Positions 5,816 through 6,858 of a stretch of DNA of 6,858 nucleotides are shown piece after piece. The translations under genes were made by a program, and so were the position numbers. Under the pieces are notes generated by a model. It saw only the letters and a list, made by a program, of their open reading frames with translations. It ran no database searches and had not been told where the DNA came from. Each line of letters begins with the position of its first letter. Positions within the stretch are counted from its first letter, which is position 1. Source of the stretch: Synechococcus sp. MED850 (lineage in GTDB: Bacteria > Cyanobacteriota > Cyanobacteriia > PCC-6307 > Cyanobiaceae); contig PAEP01000020.1 of assembly GCA_002700765.1 (NCBI GenBank), forward strand, positions 8,625-15,482, written 5' to 3'.

Positions 5816-6504
5816 AGCAGAAACAGAGCGACAACCCAAAGCAGCAGCAGGGCTGGCAGGGATTGAAGCTGGTCGGTCGTCAAGAAACTCTGGCTGGCGA
5901 GGGGATCGGCGAGCAGGGCGGTGATGATGCCGCCTATGACAACACCCACCAACAGTGGCAGGAGAGACCAGCCAAGAGCGGGCAATGCTCGCCTGCCGCG
6001 TCGGCTGTTGCTGATGAAGCAGCCGATCACAGCGAGCGACAGCACAAGCTGAACGCTGTTGACGCTGAAAATCAACAGAAACAGCAGGACTGCCCCTGCT
6101 AAAAGGCGCACGACCAAACCTTGCCCCTCAACAAGGCTCCATTCAGGAGCAAGGGTCTTGAAGGATTGGGATGGATCCGGCAGCGAGGAACGGAAGCGTT
6201 GCAACACACCAACCGATGGAGATGGAGCCTTCACCGAAGCCTCACTGATGCTGTCTTCCCGAGCCGATGCTGACGCTGCAGCCTGACTGATCTGACCACC
6301 CTGACGATCCCTGAGCCGCCCCATCAGAACGGCGTCGTAGGCCGCTTCGACCTTGGCTTGCTCCTGGGAGTCATCGCCGGCAAGGGTCAGACAGCGCTGA
6401 CGAGCGGACTGAACCTCCTCGAAAGTCGCTCCCGGCGAGAGACCGAGACGACTGTATGGATCTGTCGATCCAGAATTCGGGCCGGGATCACTCACCGCAG
6501 CCAT
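5812..6504 (-). CDS. CPP1-like (DUF3353) J-like domain membrane protein
   Basis: This 230-residue protein matches the layout of CPP1 (chaperone-like protein of POR1). That chloroplast protein stabilises light-dependent protochlorophyllide oxidoreductase and so supports chlorophyll synthesis. Residues about 15-70 resemble a J domain ([20 protein letters not shown], then [19 protein letters not shown]) but lack the HPD tripeptide that J proteins use to stimulate Hsp70, as in CPP1. A polar linker (71-120) follows, then four hydrophobic helices (about 129-148, 150-165, 174-198, 213-230), with the last helix running to the very C-terminus. The ATG at 6504 has AAGG a few bases upstream. The TAA overlaps the Hsp33 TAA through a shared TTAA. 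Membership is inferred from architecture, and a POR client in this organism is unproven. Confidence 0.83.
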   Translation of the reverse strand: MAAVSDPGPNSGSTDPYSRLGLSPGATFEEVQSARQRCLTLAGDDSQEQAKVEAAYDAVLMGRLRDRQGGQISQAAASASAREDSISEASVKAPSPSVGVLQRFRSSLPDPSQSFKTLAPEWSLVEGQGLVVRLLAGAVLLFLLIFSVNSVQLVLSLAVIGCFISNSRRGRRALPALGWSLLPLLVGVVIGGIITALLADPLASQSFLTTDQLQSLPALLLLWVVALFLL

Positions 6505-6546
6505 CGCGGCCTTAATTCAAACTGAGACAAGCGTATCGAGGGCCGA

Positions 6547-6768
6547 TCAGAACAGGGGTGAACCGTGGCGAAATCCCTCTTTCCCCTCCAGACGACGGCG
6601 ACGGTGCAGCGCATCGGAGGGATCAAGTCGCCATCGACGCTTGAGAAGAGGCATCTGAGGCGGCAGGTGATAGGCCTCAATCATCTCGACGGCACCATGA
6701 TCGTCTCTGAAGCAGACGTACTCCGTACCTCCATCTGCACCTGTGCGACGTAGCCAGAGCGTGTCCAC
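6547..6768 (-). CDS. Small basic protein, possibly DUF1651-like
   Basis: This 73-residue reading frame starts at GTG 6768 and ends 42 bp before the CPP1-like start on the same strand. It begins MDTLWLRRTGADGGTEYVCF and is followed by HLPPQMPLLKRRWRLD (34-49) and a basic tail (residues 54-73) ending HGSPLF. The pattern of PLLKRRWRL, then Ala, a basic helix, Gly-aromatic, and a terminal Pro-x-aromatic is reminiscent of DUF1651, a short family of unknown function in Prochlorococcus and Synechococcus. I have not aligned it. The frame is closed upstream by a stop at 6786-6784. There is no ATG before GTG and no strong Shine-Dalgarno sequence, so both the start and the reality of the gene are uncertain. 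Confidence 0.5.
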   Translation of the reverse strand: MDTLWLRRTGADGGTEYVCFRDDHGAVEMIEAYHLPPQMPLLKRRWRLDPSDALHRRRRLEGKEGFRHGSPLF

Positions 6769-6858
6769 CAGTTGTGCAATTTCTTAACCCAGTCTGGCGA
6801 GCGTCAACGAGCAACGTGGCTGCCGTCTGCACCATTTCTTTCACGCGCTGGAGAGACG
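6769..6858. other. Unassigned right edge
   Basis: These 90 bases contain no complete gene. On the minus strand one frame stays open from the window edge and includes the protein-like stretch VKEMVQTAATLLVDARQTG, but it then runs into the small-protein gene out of frame. Another minus frame ends early at 6841-6843. Plus-strand frames are also open to the edge. The region could hold the end of a neighbouring gene or the promoter of the small protein, and the sequence here does not decide it. Confidence 0.3.

Noticed and set aside
5797..6102. 101-residue Gln/Lys-rich plus-strand frame overlapping the end of hslO
   Set aside because: It is the reverse of the hydrophobic part of the CPP1-like protein; its polar, Gln-rich content is the expected mirror of Leu-rich helices.

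Overview
The window looks like a piece of a GC-rich marine picocyanobacterial chromosome, most likely Synechococcus of the open-ocean type. This rests on recognising several proteins typical of cyanobacteria and chloroplasts: a DUF92 protein related to plant VTE6, a DUF3531 protein, a CPP1-like J-domain membrane protein and a group-3-like sigma factor. They sit beside general housekeeping genes (RsmE, Hsp33). The genus is inferred from gene content, compact packing and base composition, without a database search.

Layout, left to right. A possible divergent gene start on the minus strand touches the left edge (1-72). A sigma-70-family factor (+, 88-864) converges on a VTE6/DUF92-like membrane protein (-, 839-1564). 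Upstream of that, on the same strand, lies an AT-rich gene for a divergent TMEM175/DUF1211-like membrane protein (-, 1610-2338), with a perfect 22-bp palindrome just before its ATG. A roughly 200-bp divergent intergenic region leads to a small low-complexity protein with a 15-bp tandem repeat (+, 2548-3015). This converges on rsmE (-, 3005-3760), which is coupled by an 8-nt overlap to an upstream DUF3531 gene (-, 3753-4202). Only 42 bp separate the DUF3531 start from a divergent ECF/CbiO-type ABC ATPase (+, 4245-4883). That gene is followed 14 bp later by hslO/Hsp33 (+, 4898-5815). Hsp33 converges on a CPP1-like protein (-, 5812-6504), preceded on the same strand by a small, possibly DUF1651-like protein (-, 6547-6768). 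The last 90 bases are unassigned.

The genes appear to form short units: DUF3531-rsmE, ABC ATPase-hslO, and small protein-CPP1-like. A loose theme is photosynthetic housekeeping: recycling of phytol for tocopherol, a putative chlorophyll-enzyme chaperone, a redox chaperone and ribosomal RNA modification. No single pathway joins them. All three convergent gene pairs overlap at their 3' ends, leaving no room for ordinary terminators. The most distinctive part is 1610-2547: an AT-rich, probably strain-variable membrane gene with a palindromic putative operator. I see no CRISPR array, tRNA, rRNA, transposase or defence system, and no convincing new multi-gene system.
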